Shown: piece by piece, positions 9,330 through 17,937 of the stretch
Layout of the letters: each line of letters starts with the position of its first letter
How positions within the stretch are numbered: the stretch's first letter is position 1
Source of the DNA: Amycolatopsis sp. FDAARGOS 1241
Lineage (GTDB): Bacteria; Actinomycetota; Actinomycetes; Mycobacteriales; Pseudonocardiaceae
Direction of reading: 5' to 3'
NCBI RefSeq assembly: GCF_016889705.1
Contig: NZ_CP069526.1
Coordinates: forward strand, 5,828,001 to 5,892,000
DNA length: 64,000 bases
Notes under the pieces: model-generated
What the model was told of the DNA's origin: nothing
Seen by the model: the letters and a program-made list of their open reading frames with translations, nothing else
Database searches by the model: none
Translations under genes and position numbers: made by a program

Positions 9330-10412
9330 GTGCGCCGACTCGCCGATCGACGGCTCCTCACCGACCTCGCCACCACCCTGCTGGTCGCCGTGCTCGTCGC
9401 GCTGGGCGGCTCGTGGTCGCAGGACGCCGCCGGGCTGGTGCTCGCCGGAGCGCAGCTGGCGCCCCTGCCGCTGCGCCGCCGCTTCCCCGGCTGGGTGCTC
9501 GCGGCCGTCGCCGCCGCGACCGTCGCGCACCTGGTCACCACCGCGCCCCGCAACCTCGACTACCTCCCGGTCCTGCTCGCGCTTTACACCGCGCCCATGT
9601 CGCCGCGTCGGCTCGTGCGCTACGGCCTGTGCGCCGCGGCGACCGCCGCGGTCGGCGCGGCGATGGTGCCCGCCAAGGGCTTCGTGGACGGCGCGGCGCT
9701 GACCACGGCGATCTGCGTCGTCGCGTGGCTGCTCGGGGTGGAGCGGCAGCGGCACGTCGCCGAACGCGCGGAGCTCACCCGCCACCGCCTGGAGCGCCTC
9801 GCCGCCGACCGCCGCGACCGCACCGCGCGCCGCCTGCACGACACGCTCGCGCGCACCACCACCGTGATGCTCGTGCAGGCCGAAGCCCTGCTCGCGGTCG
9901 GCGATCTCACCGCAGCCGACCGCCGGCGGGTCGATGCGATGCTCGCCGCGGGCCGCGACGCGCTCGGCCAGGTCCGCGCGACGCTGCGCGAGCTGCACGG
10001 CGACGACGAACCGGCCGGCGAGCCCGCGCTCGCCGAGGTCCTGGCCCAGCTGCGCACGGCCGGGCTGGTCCTCGACCGGGTGCCGGACGACGCCGCGGTG
10101 CCCGATCCCGTGCGCCCGCTCGCCGGCCGCGTGATCGCCGAAGCCGCCACCAACGCGTTGCGCCACCACGGACCCGGCACCCGCCTCGGGGTTGACATCG
10201 CCGTCGCGAACGGCGAAGTCCGCATCGCCGTCGCCTCCCGCGCCCGCGACCTCCCCGGCCCGGCGGCACCCGGATCCGGCTACGGGCTCACGAGCCTGCG
10301 CGCCCAGCTCGCCGAACGCGGCGGCTCCCTCACCGCCGGTCCGGTGGACAGCGGCTGGTCCGTCGTCGCCGTCATCCCGTGCCCCGCAACGCCAGTAGCT
10401 GCGACACCGTGA
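9330..10412 (+). CDS. Two-component sensor histidine kinase (HisKA_3 type)
   Basis: A 360-residue membrane kinase of the NarX/DesK class. GTG at 9330 is chosen because upstream sequence is the coding region of the divergent regulator. Four to five hydrophobic segments occupy residues 5-135. The dimerisation helix has the phospho-histidine in TARRLHDTLART (about residue 171). The ATPase domain has an N-box-like EAATNALRHHG and a G-box GSGYGLTSLRAQLAERGG. No extracellular sensor domain is evident, so the signal is probably sensed in or near the membrane. No Shine-Dalgarno is visible and the gene may be leaderless. Its last 41 bp overlap the end of the convergent deacetylase gene. Confidence 0.92.
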   Translation: MRRLADRRLLTDLATTLLVAVLVALGGSWSQDAAGLVLAGAQLAPLPLRRRFPGWVLAAVAAATVAHLVTTAPRNLDYLPVLLALYTAPMSPRRLVRYGLCAAATAAVGAAMVPAKGFVDGAALTTAICVVAWLLGVERQRHVAERAELTRHRLERLAADRRDRTARRLHDTLARTTTVMLVQAEALLAVGDLTAADRRRVDAMLAAGRDALGQVRATLRELHGDDEPAGEPALAEVLAQLRTAGLVLDRVPDDAAVPDPVRPLAGRVIAEAATNALRHHGPGTRLGVDIAVANGEVRIAVASRARDLPGPAAPGSGYGLTSLRAQLAERGGSLTAGPVDSGWSVVAVIPCPATPVAATP

Positions 10413-11130
10413 CCAACCGGTAGCCGAGCGCCCGCAGCCCGTCGATCGCGGGGCCGAGTGCCTCGCGCGTCGCCGCGCGGCCCGGGTACATCGTGTGGAG
10501 CACGACGATCGAGCCCGGCCGCACGTGGCTCACCACGTACTCGGCGGTTTTCGTGGCCGAGGCATCGATGTCGGGGTAGGAGTTGGGTTCGACGTCCCAC
10601 GTGATCGTCTGCCGGCCGTGCTCGTGGAGGTAGTACGGAAGCGCGAGCAGCTTCTTGCCGTTGGGCGGGCGCACGGTGATCTCGCCGCGGTAGCCGGTGC
10701 CGCGGATGAGCGCGTCGGTGCGCTCGATCTCCGACGCGACGTGCGACGGCGTCACGAGCACCATCCGCTCGTGCGAGTAGGTGTGGTTGCCGAGCTCGTG
10801 CCCGGCGGCGGCGATCTCGCGGCCCAGGTCCGGGCGCGCCTGCAGTTCGCTGCCGATGAGGAAGAACGTCGCCTTCACGCCGCGCGCCGCGAGCGTCGCG
10901 AGCACCGGGGCGACGCCCGCCGGGTCGGGCCCGTCGTCGAACGTCAGCGCGACGACCTTCTGCGTGGTGTCGACGCGATCGGTGAGCCCGCCGAACAATT
11001 GGAACGTCCGGGCGTCGGCCACGCGCAGCAACGCGTACCCGGCGCCGAGCACCAGCACGAGCACCACGGCGACGGAGATCGTCCACCGGCGCGCCCGCCG
11101 GGACAGGTGGGGTCGGAGCATGCGGGCCAC
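10372..11130 (-). CDS. Membrane-anchored polysaccharide deacetylase (CE4)
   Basis: A 252-residue NodB-homology enzyme. A basic N-terminus and one transmembrane helix (about residues 16-37) anchor it outside the membrane. Motif 1 TFDDGPDP supplies the catalytic base and metal aspartate, motif 2 GNHTYSH the two metal histidines, and motif 3 appears as RPPNGK rather than the usual RPPYG. A WDVEPNSY motif and a late histidine in VLHTMYPG complete the fold. It probably deacetylates N-acetylglucosamine in peptidoglycan or another surface glycan. ATG 11121 (MLRPH) is an alternative start. It is divergent from cynS and overlaps the kinase gene tail to tail. Confidence 0.92.
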   Translation of the reverse strand: MARMLRPHLSRRARRWTISVAVVLVLVLGAGYALLRVADARTFQLFGGLTDRVDTTQKVVALTFDDGPDPAGVAPVLATLAARGVKATFFLIGSELQARPDLGREIAAAGHELGNHTYSHERMVLVTPSHVASEIERTDALIRGTGYRGEITVRPPNGKKLLALPYYLHEHGRQTITWDVEPNSYPDIDASATKTAEYVVSHVRPGSIVVLHTMYPGRAATREALGPAIDGLRALGYRLVTVSQLLALRGTG

Positions 11131-11264
11131 CCTGCCCGCCGGGCCGAAACCCCGGAAGCGGCGGAGGTACTAGTCCCTCCGGCCGATTCCCTCCGGCCGA
11201 TCCGGTGCTCGGGCTTCGCGCCCGGGGGCTACCCCCGGTGTCCCGGACGTTCTAGCGTTTTCCC

Positions 11265-11711
11265 ATGACGACGAAGCAGGAAGCGGCCGACGCGGTGCTC
11301 GAGGCCAAAACCCGGCTGGGACTCACGTGGGCGCAGCTGGCCGAAACGCTCGACGCACCGCTGGCGTGGACGACCTCGGCCTTGCTCGGCCAGCACCCCG
11401 TGCCCGCCGACCTGGCCGCGAAGGCGGTCGCGATCCTCGAACTGGGCGACGACGTGGCGGCCGCGCTGCAGCTGCAGCCGATGCGCGGCGCGCTGGGCGA
11501 GCTCGTGCCGACCGACCCCACGATCTACCGGTTCTACGAGGTTTTGCAGGTCTACGGGCCGACGATCAAGGAGCTCATCCACGAGCAGTTCGGCGACGGC
11601 ATCATGAGCGCCATCAACTTCAAGCTCGACGTGAGCCGCCGCGAAGATCCTGGTGGCGAACGCGTGGTCGTGACCCTCGACGGGAAGTTCCTGAAGTACC
11701 AGTGGGGCTGA
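11265..11711 (+). CDS. cynS: Cyanate hydratase (cyanase)
   Basis: A 148-residue cyanase, which converts cyanate and bicarbonate to ammonia and carbon dioxide in a decameric cytoplasmic enzyme. The N-terminal helical domain (TWAQLAETLDAPLAW) and C-terminal catalytic strand region are complete. The catalytic arginine and glutamate are in IYRFYEVLQVYG, and the serine in DGIMSAINFKLDV. Length is standard. No cynR or carbonic anhydrase gene adjoins it, so regulation is unclear. The upstream 130 bp contain two tandem 14-base copies of a CCCTCCGGCCGATY sequence, which could be a regulatory repeat or chance. Confidence 0.97.
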   Translation: MTTKQEAADAVLEAKTRLGLTWAQLAETLDAPLAWTTSALLGQHPVPADLAAKAVAILELGDDVAAALQLQPMRGALGELVPTDPTIYRFYEVLQVYGPTIKELIHEQFGDGIMSAINFKLDVSRREDPGGERVVVTLDGKFLKYQWG

Positions 11712-11804
11712 CGGCACCGGCCGCCGGTCTGGCACGGGACGCGTGAGCACGATCGCCGGCACCCGAGCCGGGCCGACGGACCGAGCTGGCCGGCGCCCCT
11801 GAGC

Positions 11805-13051
11805 TCACGCCGACCGGCGAGACCGTACCTCGGCCGCCCGGGCGATCATGCCCGCCAGGTCCACCACGGAGGCCGGGTCGTCGGGGAGCTGCCCGGTCGC
11901 GAGCCGGATGTGCGAGTGGCCGGGCGGGTGGTGAAGCAGCGGGTGCCCGCGCCGGCCGAGACGCCGTGGGCGGCCAGCGTCACGAGGGTGCGCGTCTCGT
12001 CCGGGACGGGGATCCAGAGGGTCAGGCCGTCGCGCGCGTCGGCGGCCACGCCGTCGTCACCCAGGGCCTCGGCGAGGGCCGTGCGGCGCTCGGCGTAGCG
12101 CAACCGCGCGCGGTGCAGCGGGCGTCCGTGGCCGGATCCGTGAGCAGGAACGCCTGAGCGTCCTGCAGGACTTGGCTGGACCACGGAAGGCCCGCTGGGC
12201 CCGCACCCGCTCCACCAGCGCTGCCCCTCCGCCCAGCACACAGCTGCGCAGCTCGGGACCGAAGGCGGTGCAGTAGGACCGCACGAGCAGCACCCGGCCG
12301 GGCAGGTGCCGGCCGAGGCTCGCCCCGGCGCCGGCGGCGAGCGGGCCGAAGGCGTCGTCCTCGATCGCGGCGGTGTCGGCGGAGGCGAGCACGGCCGCGA
12401 GTTCCGCGACGCGGCCCGCGGGCACGGTGTGGCCCGACGGGTTCTGGGCGCGCGGCTGGTAGACGAACGCGACCGGCCGGTGCGCCAGCGCCGCCGCCAA
12501 CGCCTCCGGGCGGGGTCCCGCGATGTCGCACGGCACGCCGACGGCGTGGATGCGCGCGGTGCGCAGGTGGCGCACCAACCACGGCGCGGCCGGCTCCTCG
12601 ACGGCGACGACGTCGCCCGGGCGGGCCACCGCGCGGCACGCCAGCGCCGCCCCTCGTGTCCGCCCGCCGTGACCGTCCACTCCTCGGCCGCGAACCGCCA
12701 CGCCGGCTTCACCGCGGCGCGCAGCCTCGGGCTGATGGCCTCCTTGACCGCCGATCGCTCGGAGCGCCCGCCCGCGGCAACGGCGTCTTCCAGCGGTGGC
12801 AGCAGCGCCGGGTCGGGCAGGCCGTGCTCGAGGTCGACCGACTGCCAGCCCGGGAACATCCGCGCGGGCGTGTGCCCGGCAGGCGGTGCCGGCACGGTCG
12901 TGCCGTGGCGGCGCCCGGTGCCGATCAACCCGGCCGTGCGCAGCTGCGCCCACGCTTCCGCGATCGTCGTCGGGCTCTGCGTTCGCCGATCCGGACGGCG
13001 AGCCAGCCGAGGCCGACCGGCGCCCGTCGACGCGAGTTCGCCCGAGGCCAC
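11805..13051 (-). pseudogene. MocR-type (GntR/aminotransferase) regulator, multiply frameshifted
   Basis: Protein-like segments of one MocR-family regulator appear in order on the minus strand but in three reading frames. Around 12,990-12,700 are part of the GntR helix-turn-helix (TTIAEAWAQLRTAGLI) and the linker. From about 12,650 to 12,190 in another frame is the PLP-fold region (GDVVAVEEPAAPWLVRHL, FVYQPRAQNPSGHTVPAG). A third frame covers ASSQVLQDAQAFLL-like sequence near 12,170. The first frame returns near 12,110 for the C-terminal domain, and the natural stop is at 11805 after one more shift. The start of the HTH is also scrambled. At least four indels are needed, so it cannot give a functional protein as sequenced. 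Confidence 0.8.
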
Positions 13052-13235
13052 GCGCCGGCCCCCTCGTCGTTGACGGAAAACGATCTGTCGCGACGGGAAA
13101 CCTGGCCGGAAACACCCACCGGCAAAGCCTTTTCACATCCTGGTCACGGCGCGGAAAGGCGGTACAAACCCGATTTCCTTCGGCCACCGAGCGAACCTCG
13201 GAACCGGTTTCGGAGCTTCGGACCGAAAAGAGAAT

Positions 13236-13261
13236 GTTTGCGAAACCCACCGGGAGGGTAT
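13236..13261 (+). promoter_or_regulatory. Sigma-B/sigma-H-like promoter before DUF6131 gene
   Basis: GTTT, 16 bases, then GGGTAT matches the actinomycete stress-sigma pattern GnnT-N14-16-GGGTAY. It lies 43 bp upstream of the start at 13304. Confidence 0.6.
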
Positions 13262-13303
13262 TCCGTGATCATCGGTCCCCATTACGGAACTGCTGGAGAA
13301 TCC

Positions 13304-13459
13304 ATGATCGTACTCGGAGTCATCCTGCTCGTCGTCGGCCTGCTCACCGGCATCTCGATCCTGTGGACGATCGGCATCGTCCTGCTGGTCGTCGGCGCCG
13401 TGCTGGCCATCCTGGGCGGCACCGGCCGGAAGGTGGGCGGTCGCGCCCACTGGTACTGA
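13304..13459 (+). CDS. DUF6131-like 51-residue membrane protein
   Basis: A very small hydrophobic protein: MIVLGVILLVVGLLTGISIL, then a second helix and a short C-terminus GRKVGGRAHWY. It matches the pattern of the DUF6131 family of actinobacterial two-helix proteins. GGAG lies 5 bases before ATG 13304; an upstream in-frame GTG at 13265 is less likely. A sigma-B-like promoter precedes it, and a CsbD gene with its own similar promoter follows 60 bp later. It is likely a stress-induced envelope protein, with function unknown. Confidence 0.85.
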   Translation: MIVLGVILLVVGLLTGISILWTIGIVLLVVGAVLAILGGTGRKVGGRAHWY

Positions 13460-13467
13460 CCCACCGC

Positions 13468-13492
13468 GTTTGAATGCCCGGAAAGGGGGTAC
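13468..13492 (+). promoter_or_regulatory. Sigma-B/sigma-H-like promoter before csbD-type gene
   Basis: GTTT, 15 bases, then GGGTAC, ending 27 bp before the CsbD start. It has the same pattern as the element at 13236. Confidence 0.6.
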
Positions 13493-13518
13493 CCGGGCGG
13501 GCACCGAAAGGAGCGGTC

Positions 13519-13701
13519 GTGAACGATAAAATGGAGAACAAGGCCGAGGAATTGAAAGGCCGCGCCAAGGAAGCGCTCGGAAATGCCACAGGTAACGAGC
13601 AATGGCAGGGCGAGGGCAAGGCAGACCAGGCGAAGGGCGCCCTGAAACAAGCGGGGGACAAGGTGAAGGACGCCGTCGACGGGATGCGGAACAAGGACTG
13701 A
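13519..13701 (+). CDS. CsbD-family stress protein
   Basis: A 60-residue hydrophilic helical protein of the CsbD family, members of which are induced by sigma-B-type factors. The family pattern NKAEELKGRAKEALG, then GEGKADQAKGALKQAGDKVKDAV is complete. GTG at 13519 follows AAAGGAG at 5-bp spacing and is preferred over the internal ATG at 13531. It forms part of a stress-gene run with the genes on both sides. A strong hairpin follows. Confidence 0.95.
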   Translation: MNDKMENKAEELKGRAKEALGNATGNEQWQGEGKADQAKGALKQAGDKVKDAVDGMRNKD

Positions 13702-13712
13702 CGAGTCCTGCA

Positions 13713-13745
13713 ACGAGTGCCGCCGGCCTGGCCGGCGGCACTCGT
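13713..13745 (+). terminator. Hairpin terminator after csbD-type gene
   Basis: A 15-bp perfect stem (ACGAGTGCCGCCGGC and complement) with a 3-base loop begins 12 bp after the stop codon. Confidence 0.85.
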
Positions 13746-13843
13746 GCCGTTCACCCGCCCGTTGCCCGGATGTACCCGGATCTCCTGCGCCTCAAGGAAA
13801 ATCCAGTCCGAACGGGTGAGATCGCAGTCTCAGAAAACCGATG

Positions 13844-13868
13844 GTTGGACCAGGGAGTGAGAGGGTAG
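13844..13868 (+). promoter_or_regulatory. Possible sigma-B-like promoter before gene at 13941
   Basis: GTTG, 15 bases, then GGGTAG: the same layout as the two elements upstream, with one weaker base in each half. It lies about 70 bp before the start. Confidence 0.45.
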
Positions 13869-13940
13869 CCGGAGGACGCCGCAGGTCCCGATGGACGCGG
13901 CCTCGATCGCGTGTTACCGCCCGACCAGGGAGAAACCGCC

Positions 13941-14354
13941 ATGACGACCTCGCTCACCGACGCACTCACCGAACACACCGTCCGGGAGGACACGCGGGAG
14001 GGCACCGCCGAATCCGAGCACGCGGGAATCCCGCGCCCGGCCCGCGAACGCACCCCCCGCGAAACCGGCCCGACCCTGCACCGCCTCGCCGCCATGGCGT
14101 CGCTGCAGGACTGGATTCACCGGAGCAGCCCCGTTCTGATGCACGAAGCGGTGCTCGCCGGTGAAAATCCCGCGGAAGTCGCCGCCGCCGCCCGCCTCAC
14201 CGTCGCCGAAGCGCACCTCACCTGGAACACGTGGGCTTCGCGCCGCCTCGCCGCGCCGGCGAATGGCGAGAGCCTCACGCTGCTGGAATACCTCCGCGTG
14301 CACACCGCGTTCGCAAGCGCGCTGAATGAGACCGCGCCCTCGATCGTTCGGTGA
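13941..14354 (+). CDS. Hypothetical protein of the stress island, 137 residues
   Basis: An unrecognised protein. Residues 1-45 are acidic, basic and proline-rich and probably disordered. Residues 50-137 look like a helical domain (LHRLAAMASLQDWIHRSSPV and an EVAAAARLTVAEAHLTWNTW segment that resembles a helix-turn-helix). ATG 13941 follows GGGAGAAACCGCC; ORF extension upstream is not coding-like. It lies between a possible sigma-B-type promoter and the STAS gene. Its tryptophans and helix pattern fit a small DNA-binding or adaptor protein, but this is only suggestive. Confidence 0.7.
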   Translation: MTTSLTDALTEHTVREDTREGTAESEHAGIPRPARERTPRETGPTLHRLAAMASLQDWIHRSSPVLMHEAVLAGENPAEVAAAARLTVAEAHLTWNTWASRRLAAPANGESLTLLEYLRVHTAFASALNETAPSIVR

Positions 14355-14489
14355 CCGAACGGAACTCGTACGGCGCGTAATGCGGCCATGACAGCCCGCG
14401 GCTTGGCAGTGTGTCCGCATGGCTGACTCCGGTGGCGCCGGGCGGGGTGGAGACCACGGGCAGCGCCGTCGCGATGCGCGAGAGCGACG

Positions 14490-14780
14490 GTGCTGGCCGT
14501 CAGCGGTGCCCTCGACCTCGCGCTCGCGCCCAAGCTGCGCCAGCTCGTCGACCACGCGGCACGCACGGCCGCCCCGGTCGTCGTCATCGACCTCACCGCC
14601 GTCGACTTCCTCGCCTCCGCGGGCATGGCCGTGCTCGTGCGGGCCCACCGGCAACCCGAGCCCGCCGACGTGCGCGTGGTCGCCAGCGGCCGCCTCACGT
14701 TGCGCCCGCTCGAGCTGACCCCCCTCACCGACGAGCTCGCCCTGTTCCCGTCACTGTCCGCCGCGCTGCAGGGGGTGTGA
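14490..14780 (+). CDS. STAS-domain anti-sigma factor antagonist (N-terminus uncertain)
   Basis: A RsbV/SpoIIAA-like protein. Residues SGALDLALAPKLRQLV and VVVIDLTAVDFLASAGMAVL give the STAS fold and the usual serine that is phosphorylated by a cognate kinase. As written, the frame starts at GTG 14490 and lacks the first strand normally found before VLAVSGALDL. That missing stretch seems to lie in another frame just upstream (14411-14488, ending VAMRESDG), so one base may have been lost or miscalled near 14488. The stop overlaps the GTG of the phosphatase gene by 4 bp, so the two are translationally coupled. It is probably the antagonist controlled by that phosphatase. Confidence 0.75.
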   Translation: MLAVSGALDLALAPKLRQLVDHAARTAAPVVVIDLTAVDFLASAGMAVLVRAHRQPEPADVRVVASGRLTLRPLELTPLTDELALFPSLSAALQGV

Positions 14781-16333
14781 CCGGCCTCGGCCCGGTGGCC
14801 GCAGCCGTCCGCCGGGCCTTCGTCGACGCCGGCGGCCGGCCCGTCGCGGTGCAGGTCCACGACCTCGGCGCGGACGGCGAACGATTCCGCGGCGACGGCC
14901 CGATCGTCGTCCCCGACGCGAAGACGCTGGCCGAGCTCCTGCCCCGGCAGCGGGTCACCGGTGCCGTCGTGGTCACCGACGACCACGGCACCGTCCTGCT
15001 CCACACCGACGCCCCGGGAGGCGCGCGCCTCGCGGCCACCGCCACGGGAATCGCCGTGGCGGTGGCCGAGCTCGCCGGCACCGTCAGCCGGCTGCGGGCC
15101 GAAGCCGGCGTCGTCGATGCGTTGCACTCCGTCGGCCGCCGGCTCACCGCGCAGCTCGACCTCGACGGTGTGGTGCAGGACGCGACCGACGCCGCCACGG
15201 GCGCCACGGGCGCTGCCTTCGGGGCGTTCTTCTACAACCTGATCGACAAGTTCGGCGAGTCCTACACGCTCTACACCCTCTCCGGTGTGTCGCGCGAAGC
15301 CTTCAGCCGCTTCCCGATGCCGCCCAACACGGCCGTGTTCGCGCCGACCTTCGACGGCACCGGCACGGTCCGCAGCCCGGACATCACCGGCGACCCGCGA
15401 TTCGGCCACAACGCGCCCCACCACGGCATGCCCGAGGGCCACCTGCCCGTGCGCAGCTACCTCGCCGTGTCCGTCGTCAGCCCCACGACCGGTGAGGTGC
15501 TCGGCGGCTTCTTCTTCGGCCACCCGGAAACCGGCCGCTTCACCGAGCGCCACGAGTACCTCGCCGAAGGCATCGCCGGCTACGCCGCCATCGCGCTCGA
15601 CAACGCGCGCCTGTATGAGCGCGAGCGCACCCTCGCCGCCGAGCTGTCACGCAGCATGGTGCGCGCCGTGCCGGAGGTCCCGGGCCTCGACCTCGTCACG
15701 CGGTACCTGCCCGCCGCCACCGGCACCAAGGTCGGCGGCGACTGGTTCGACGTGCTGCGCCTGCCTTCGGGCGCCACCGCGTTGGTGATCGGCGACGTCG
15801 TCGGTCACGGCGTCACCGCGGCCACCGCCATGGGCCAGGTCCGCACGGCGATCCGCTCGTACGCACTGCTGGAACTGCCGCCGGGTGAGGTCCTGCGCCA
15901 CGTTTCCCAGCTGACCGGGAGCTTCGCCGGGCCGAGCTTCGTCACGTGCTTCTACGCCGTGCACGACCGCGACACGCTGGTGTTCGCCAACGCGGGTCAC
16001 CTGCCCGGTGTGCTGATCCACGCCGACAGCACCGCCGAGCAGATCGGCGAGGCGCTCGCCCAGCCGCTCGGCGTCGGCGTGGACTTCCCGCAGCGCCAGG
16101 TGGACTTCCCGCCGGGCACGGGCCTCGTGCTCTACACCGACGGCCTCGTCGAGAGCGGGCCCCGCGACCTCACCGCCGGCATCGAGCGCCTGCTCGGGGC
16201 GCTCGGCGGGCTCCGCTGGGCGCCCGACGCGGGAGCGGCCTGGGACCGGCTGATCCACGACCTCACCGGCGGCGTCCACGACGACGACATCGCCCTGATC
16301 CACGCGCACCGCCACCACGGGGCGGTGCCGTGA
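14777..16333 (+). CDS. GAF-domain SpoIIE/RsbU-type protein phosphatase
   Basis: A 518-residue PP2C-family serine phosphatase. GTG 14777 overlaps the STAS stop. Residues 1-100 are poorly conserved, about 105-290 form a GAF sensor domain (VGRRLTAQLDLDGVVQDATD to EGIAGYAAIALDNARLYE), and 300-518 are the SpoIIE phosphatase domain. Metal-binding aspartates are in KVGGDWFD and LVIGDVVGHG, followed by FANAGHLPG and LVLYTDGLVE, and a final DDIALI. Such enzymes dephosphorylate STAS antagonists and so release stress sigma factors from HATPase anti-sigma kinases. The STAS gene lies upstream and a HATPase gene downstream, each overlapping by 4 bp, giving a complete partner-switch operon. Confidence 0.95.
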   Translation: MTGLGPVAAAVRRAFVDAGGRPVAVQVHDLGADGERFRGDGPIVVPDAKTLAELLPRQRVTGAVVVTDDHGTVLLHTDAPGGARLAATATGIAVAVAELAGTVSRLRAEAGVVDALHSVGRRLTAQLDLDGVVQDATDAATGATGAAFGAFFYNLIDKFGESYTLYTLSGVSREAFSRFPMPPNTAVFAPTFDGTGTVRSPDITGDPRFGHNAPHHGMPEGHLPVRSYLAVSVVSPTTGEVLGGFFFGHPETGRFTERHEYLAEGIAGYAAIALDNARLYERERTLAAELSRSMVRAVPEVPGLDLVTRYLPAATGTKVGGDWFDVLRLPSGATALVIGDVVGHGVTAATAMGQVRTAIRSYALLELPPGEVLRHVSQLTGSFAGPSFVTCFYAVHDRDTLVFANAGHLPGVLIHADSTAEQIGEALAQPLGVGVDFPQRQVDFPPGTGLVLYTDGLVESGPRDLTAGIERLLGALGGLRWAPDAGAAWDRLIHDLTGGVHDDDIALIHAHRHHGAVP

Positions 16334-16747
16334 CCGGGCGCGCGGCCGGAGACCAGACCGCACCCGGGTTCCGCCGCCGCGTCACCGCCGCACCCGATCC
16401 GCTGATCGGCCTGCGCCGGGCGCTCGCGACCTGGGTGGCGGGTCTCGGCGTGCGCACCGCGCAACAGGAGGACGTGGTGATGGCCAGCTACGAGGCGATG
16501 GCCAACTCCGCCGAACACGCCTGCCAGGGCCGGGACTCGGGTGAGCTCGACGTGACCGCGACCGCCGGCGGCGACACGACTACCGTGGTCGTCACCGACT
16601 ACGGCCGCTGGCTGCCGCCCCGGGAAACCAACGGCCTGCGCGGCCGCGGCCTGCCGCTGATGCGCGGCCTCGCGCACGAAGAGCGAGTGCGTGCAGCGCC
16701 CGGACGGGACCACGGTGACCCTGCGCTGGCGGCGCGAGGCCACCTAG
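16330..16747 (+). pseudogene. RsbW-like HATPase anti-sigma kinase, single frameshift near the end
   Basis: From GTG 16330, overlapping the phosphatase stop, the sequence encodes an RsbW/SpoIIAB-like ATPase. The pattern includes LRRALATWVAGLGV, EAMANSAEHAC (N-box), VVVTDYGRWLPP (G1) and GRGLPLMRGLAHE (G2). After about 16,688 the frame is wrong: the expected last strand, RPDGTTVTLRWRREAT, is present one base out of register and ends at TAG 16745-16747. A one-base insertion explains it. Corrected length would be about 138 residues, normal for these kinases. It may be a sequencing error, because the rest of the operon is intact; as sequenced, the protein gains a long false tail. Confidence 0.75.
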
Positions 16748-16750
16748 CCG

Positions 16751-17154
16751 GTGCGCCCCGGCCGCAGGACCCGGTTCGCCGACCACGCGAGCAGCACCAG
16801 CTCCGCCACGGAGAAACCAGCAGCGCGATCGGGCTCGGCACCCACACCAGCGCGACACCGACCGCGAGCACCGGCACCAGAAGCCCGGCGTACGCCGAGA
16901 GGAACAGCCCCGCCGGCACCTCACCGCGCGAGCGCCGGCTCGGCGAGCGCGGCCACAGTGGCGACGGACGCGCGAAAGCCCAGCCCCAGCCCCGTTCCCG
17001 CCACCACGCTGCCCACCAGGAACAGCCACAGCGACGGAAGCAGCGCGGCCACCGGCAGCACCACGAGACCGGCAGCCATGAGCGCGAAGCCCAGCCGCAG
17101 CTGGACGGCCCGGGCCGGGCGAGCGAACGCGATCTGGCCGAGCGCGGCCGCGGC
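16751..17154 (-). pseudogene. MFS transporter remnant, C-terminal part only
   Basis: The minus strand carries the last four or so transmembrane helices of a major facilitator transporter. The upstream frame has ALMAAGLVVLPVAALLPSL, a GTGLGLGFRAS loop and VATVAALAEPALA; a frameshift near 16,925 leads to GEVPAGLFLSAYAGLLVPVL and VALVWVPSP. There is no N-terminal half: similarity stops abruptly at about 17,154, exactly where the LysR remnant on the other strand begins. It is not functional. Confidence 0.7.
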
Positions 17155-17156
17155 CC

Positions 17157-17791
17157 GCGACGTGGTGCAGGAGGTGTCGGCGGGCCTGCGCGGCCGCGCT
17201 TCGGCGCGCTCACGAGCGTCGGGACGCTGGACCTGCCCGCGCTGCTCGGTGCTTTCCACCGGCGGCACTCCGCTGGTCGACCTGCACGTGACGGTGTCGG
17301 TGACGGGCTCGACCGGCCTCGCCGACGACGTGCGTCACGGCCGGCTCGACGTCGCCCTGCTCGCCCTGCCCGCCGCGGACCTGCCGGGGCCGGCCGTGCG
17401 CACGATCTTCGCCGCGCCGTACTACGCCGTGCTCCCGGAGGGACACGCGCTGGCACGCGCACCGTCGATCTCGGCGCGCGACCTGGCGGCCGAGCGGTTC
17501 GTGGATTCCCCGCGGGGCTTCGGCAACCGGATCGCCGTGGACCGGGTCTACGAGTCGTTCGGCTCGCCGCGCCGGGTGTCGGTCGAGGTGGCCGACCTCC
17601 GCACGCTTCCGGAGTACGTCTCGGCCGGGCTCGGGGTCGCGCTGGTGCCCGACGTCGTGCCGCTCGCCGCGCCCGGCACGGCCGTGGTGCCGCTGCACGC
17701 CCCGGGTCTCACGTGGCCGCTGTCGGTCGTGAGCCGCGGCGGGAAGGCGCCCGGCCGGGCGGTGCGCACCCTGCTCGACCTGATCGCGTAA
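17157..17791 (+). pseudogene. LysR-family regulator remnant, DNA-binding domain lost
   Basis: The plus strand encodes the effector-binding half of a LysR regulator: a start like DVVQEVSAGLRGRA, then in another frame FGALTSVGTLDLPALLGAFH, then back to DLHVTVSVTGSTGLADDV and an intact C-terminus (GRLDVALLALP, FVDSPRGFGNRIAVDRVYESF, SAGLGVALVPDVVPL). The helix-turn-helix that should precede it is absent. With the truncated MFS gene it looks like a divergent regulator/transporter pair whose shared promoter and both 5' halves were removed by one deletion. Confidence 0.75.
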
Positions 17792-17837
17792 ACCCAGTCC
17801 TTACAAAAGAAAGACGACGGCGCAAGGGGCCGTCAGA

Positions 17838-17864
17838 GGGAATAGATGACGCCCGTAGGGTGTC
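17838..17864 (+). promoter_or_regulatory. SigR/SigH-like promoter before msrB-msrA
   Basis: GGGAAT, 18 bases, then GTC (consensus GGGAAT-N18-GTT) ends 74 bp before the msrB start. Thiol-oxidative-stress sigma factors control msr genes in other actinobacteria, which supports the assignment. Confidence 0.5.
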
Positions 17865-17937
17865 TGTGTAACTGCACGTCCAGGTGCGTTTCACCTGGTT
17901 CCCCAGGTTCGCGCCGAAAGGCCCGGAAGGGAGAGCT

